Assembly (NCBI GenBank): GCA_905479595.1
Contig: CAJQND010000404.1
Coordinates: 1 to 6,935, forward strand
Reading direction: 5' to 3'
Length of the DNA: 6,935 bases
Origin: an uncultured Hyphomicrobiales bacterium
GTDB taxonomy: Bacteria > Pseudomonadota > Alphaproteobacteria > Rhizobiales > CAJQND01
Each line of letters begins with the position of its first letter. The stretch's first letter is position 1. Shown piece after piece: positions 6,596 to 6,935 of the stretch. The notes beneath the pieces were generated by a model. That model ran no database searches, was not told the DNA's origin, and was given only the letters and a program-made list of their open reading frames with translations. A program made the translations under genes and the position numbers.

Positions 6596-6862
6596 ATGAA
6601 ATTTATCCACATCACCGACCCGCATCTTGCGGCACCTGGGGAAACATTATGGGGCAATGACGCATTTGCCCGGTTCGATGCCAGCTTGAATGATATCGCA
6701 CACTTCCATGGCGATGCTGATTTCTGCTTCATTTCTGGTGATCTGACAGATACAGGTGACGCCAGAACCTACGCCGCCATTGGCGAGCGCCTTAAAGATT
6801 TCCCCCTCGAAACTATCCTAAAGCGTGTTGCGTTTATTCGGCCTCATACCCTGCTGCCTTGA
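6596..6862 (+). pseudogene. Calcineurin-like metallophosphoesterase (CpdA/Icc-type), truncated by an IS630-type insertion
   Basis: From the ATG at 6596 the first 73 or so residues are a typical start of a class III cyclic-nucleotide-type phosphodiesterase: MKFIHITDPHL with metal ligands Asp8 and His10, then FISGDLTD with Asp49. In intact family members of about 250-300 residues a GNHD motif should follow shortly after residue 72, and later His residues complete the two-metal site. Here the reading changes after about LETI (71-74) into unrelated residues and stops at TGA 6860-6862, giving 88 residues. The change coincides with the end of an insertion sequence. The product lacks most metal ligands and should be inactive. 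A purine-rich AGAGG just before the ATG is the ribosome site. The gene is divergent from the MetE-like gene with a 72-base gap. The rest of the gene probably lies beyond the element, outside the window. Confidence 0.8.
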
Positions 6863-6935
6863 AGAAGTTTCTGCATTCGGCGGGTGTATAGAGTTCACAT
6901 ATATTGCCCAGCGCTTCACAGATTCCCTCAAAGTT
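6816..6935 (-). mobile_element. End of an IS630-family insertion sequence, running out of the right edge
   Basis: The transposase tail at 6834-6935 and the abrupt loss of phosphoesterase similarity define an insertion sequence entering from the right. IS630-family elements insert at TA and duplicate it. Two TA pairs lie at the junction, 6814-6815 and 6819-6820, so the element begins at 6816 or 6821. The terminal inverted repeat should start there (AAAGCGTGTTGCG is in this stretch). The opposite end is not in the window, so the repeat and the exact boundary cannot be confirmed. Confidence 0.7.
6834..6935 (-). CDS. IS630-family transposase, C-terminal fragment cut by the right edge
   Basis: Read on the minus strand, the last 33 codons before TAA (6836-6834) give a sequence with ICEALGNICELYTPAEC followed by NFFKAAGYEAE. 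The pattern of a small helix, then CxLYTPxEC, then an N-[YF]-F-x-x-A-G-Y ending just before the stop is the characteristic C-terminus of IS630-family DDE transposases. The catalytic domain lies outside the window. The stop codon is only about 13-18 bases from the inferred element end, which is normal for these compact elements. Transcription of the transposase runs toward the truncated phosphoesterase gene, opposite to that gene's direction. Confidence 0.8.
   Translation of the reverse strand, partial: NFEGICEALGNICELYTPAECRNFFKAAGYEAE

Noticed and set aside
6524..6625. N-terminal extension of the MetE-like protein to an upstream start at 6625
   Set aside because: It would run antisense into the divergent phosphoesterase gene, and the family N-terminus (MALKTTCIGAFP) begins at 6523.
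1..6935. CRISPR array, tRNA or rRNA genes, toxin-antitoxin or defence module
   Set aside because: I looked for regularly spaced repeats, cloverleaf-like ends and small paired ORFs and saw none that could be supported.

Overview
The window looks like chromosome of a mesophilic, moderate-GC alphaproteobacterium, possibly Hyphomicrobiales-like. This rests on the protein families, codon use and the kind of IS630-type transposase tail at the right end; no rRNA, tRNA or species marker is present, so it is an inference. Six complete or nearly complete protein genes, two edge fragments, one insertion-sequence end and two informative intergenic regions can be supported.

Left block (1-3436). A minus-strand gene starts at 38 and runs out of the left edge. 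Its 12 visible codons (a Lys/Glu-rich leader, then KIVVIG) look like the start of a dinucleotide-binding (Rossmann) enzyme. Divergent from it is a tightly packed plus-strand operon: an aldehyde dehydrogenase (256-1707, TTG start), a DrrA/NodI-type ABC ATPase (1713-2645, or from a TTG at 1704) and its ABC-2 permease (2642-3436). The ATPase and permease genes overlap by 4 bases. The 217-base divergent region is AT-rich and holds overlapping promoter-like boxes, a 10-bp perfect palindrome and a bulged hairpin. A flavoprotein-like gene facing an aldehyde-to-acid enzyme and an exporter would fit a pathway that oxidises a lipid or isoprenoid aldehyde and moves the product through or into the membrane, but the substrate cannot be read from the sequence.

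Middle (3437-5449). A short convergent intergenic region with two small hairpins separates the operon from a 546-residue TPR protein of the bacterial TTC38-like kind (3520-5160, minus), which has a dense cluster of His/Glu residues. Upstream of it lie 289 bases with no convincing gene.

Right block (5450-6935). A stand-alone MetE-type (cobalamin-independent methionine synthase catalytic domain) methyltransferase lies on the minus strand (5450-6523) with all the expected zinc ligands. Divergent from it is a calcineurin-like metallophosphoesterase (6596 onward), cut off after about 73 codons by an insertion sequence. The last 34 codons of that element's IS630-type transposase occupy 6834-6935 on the minus strand and run out of the right edge.
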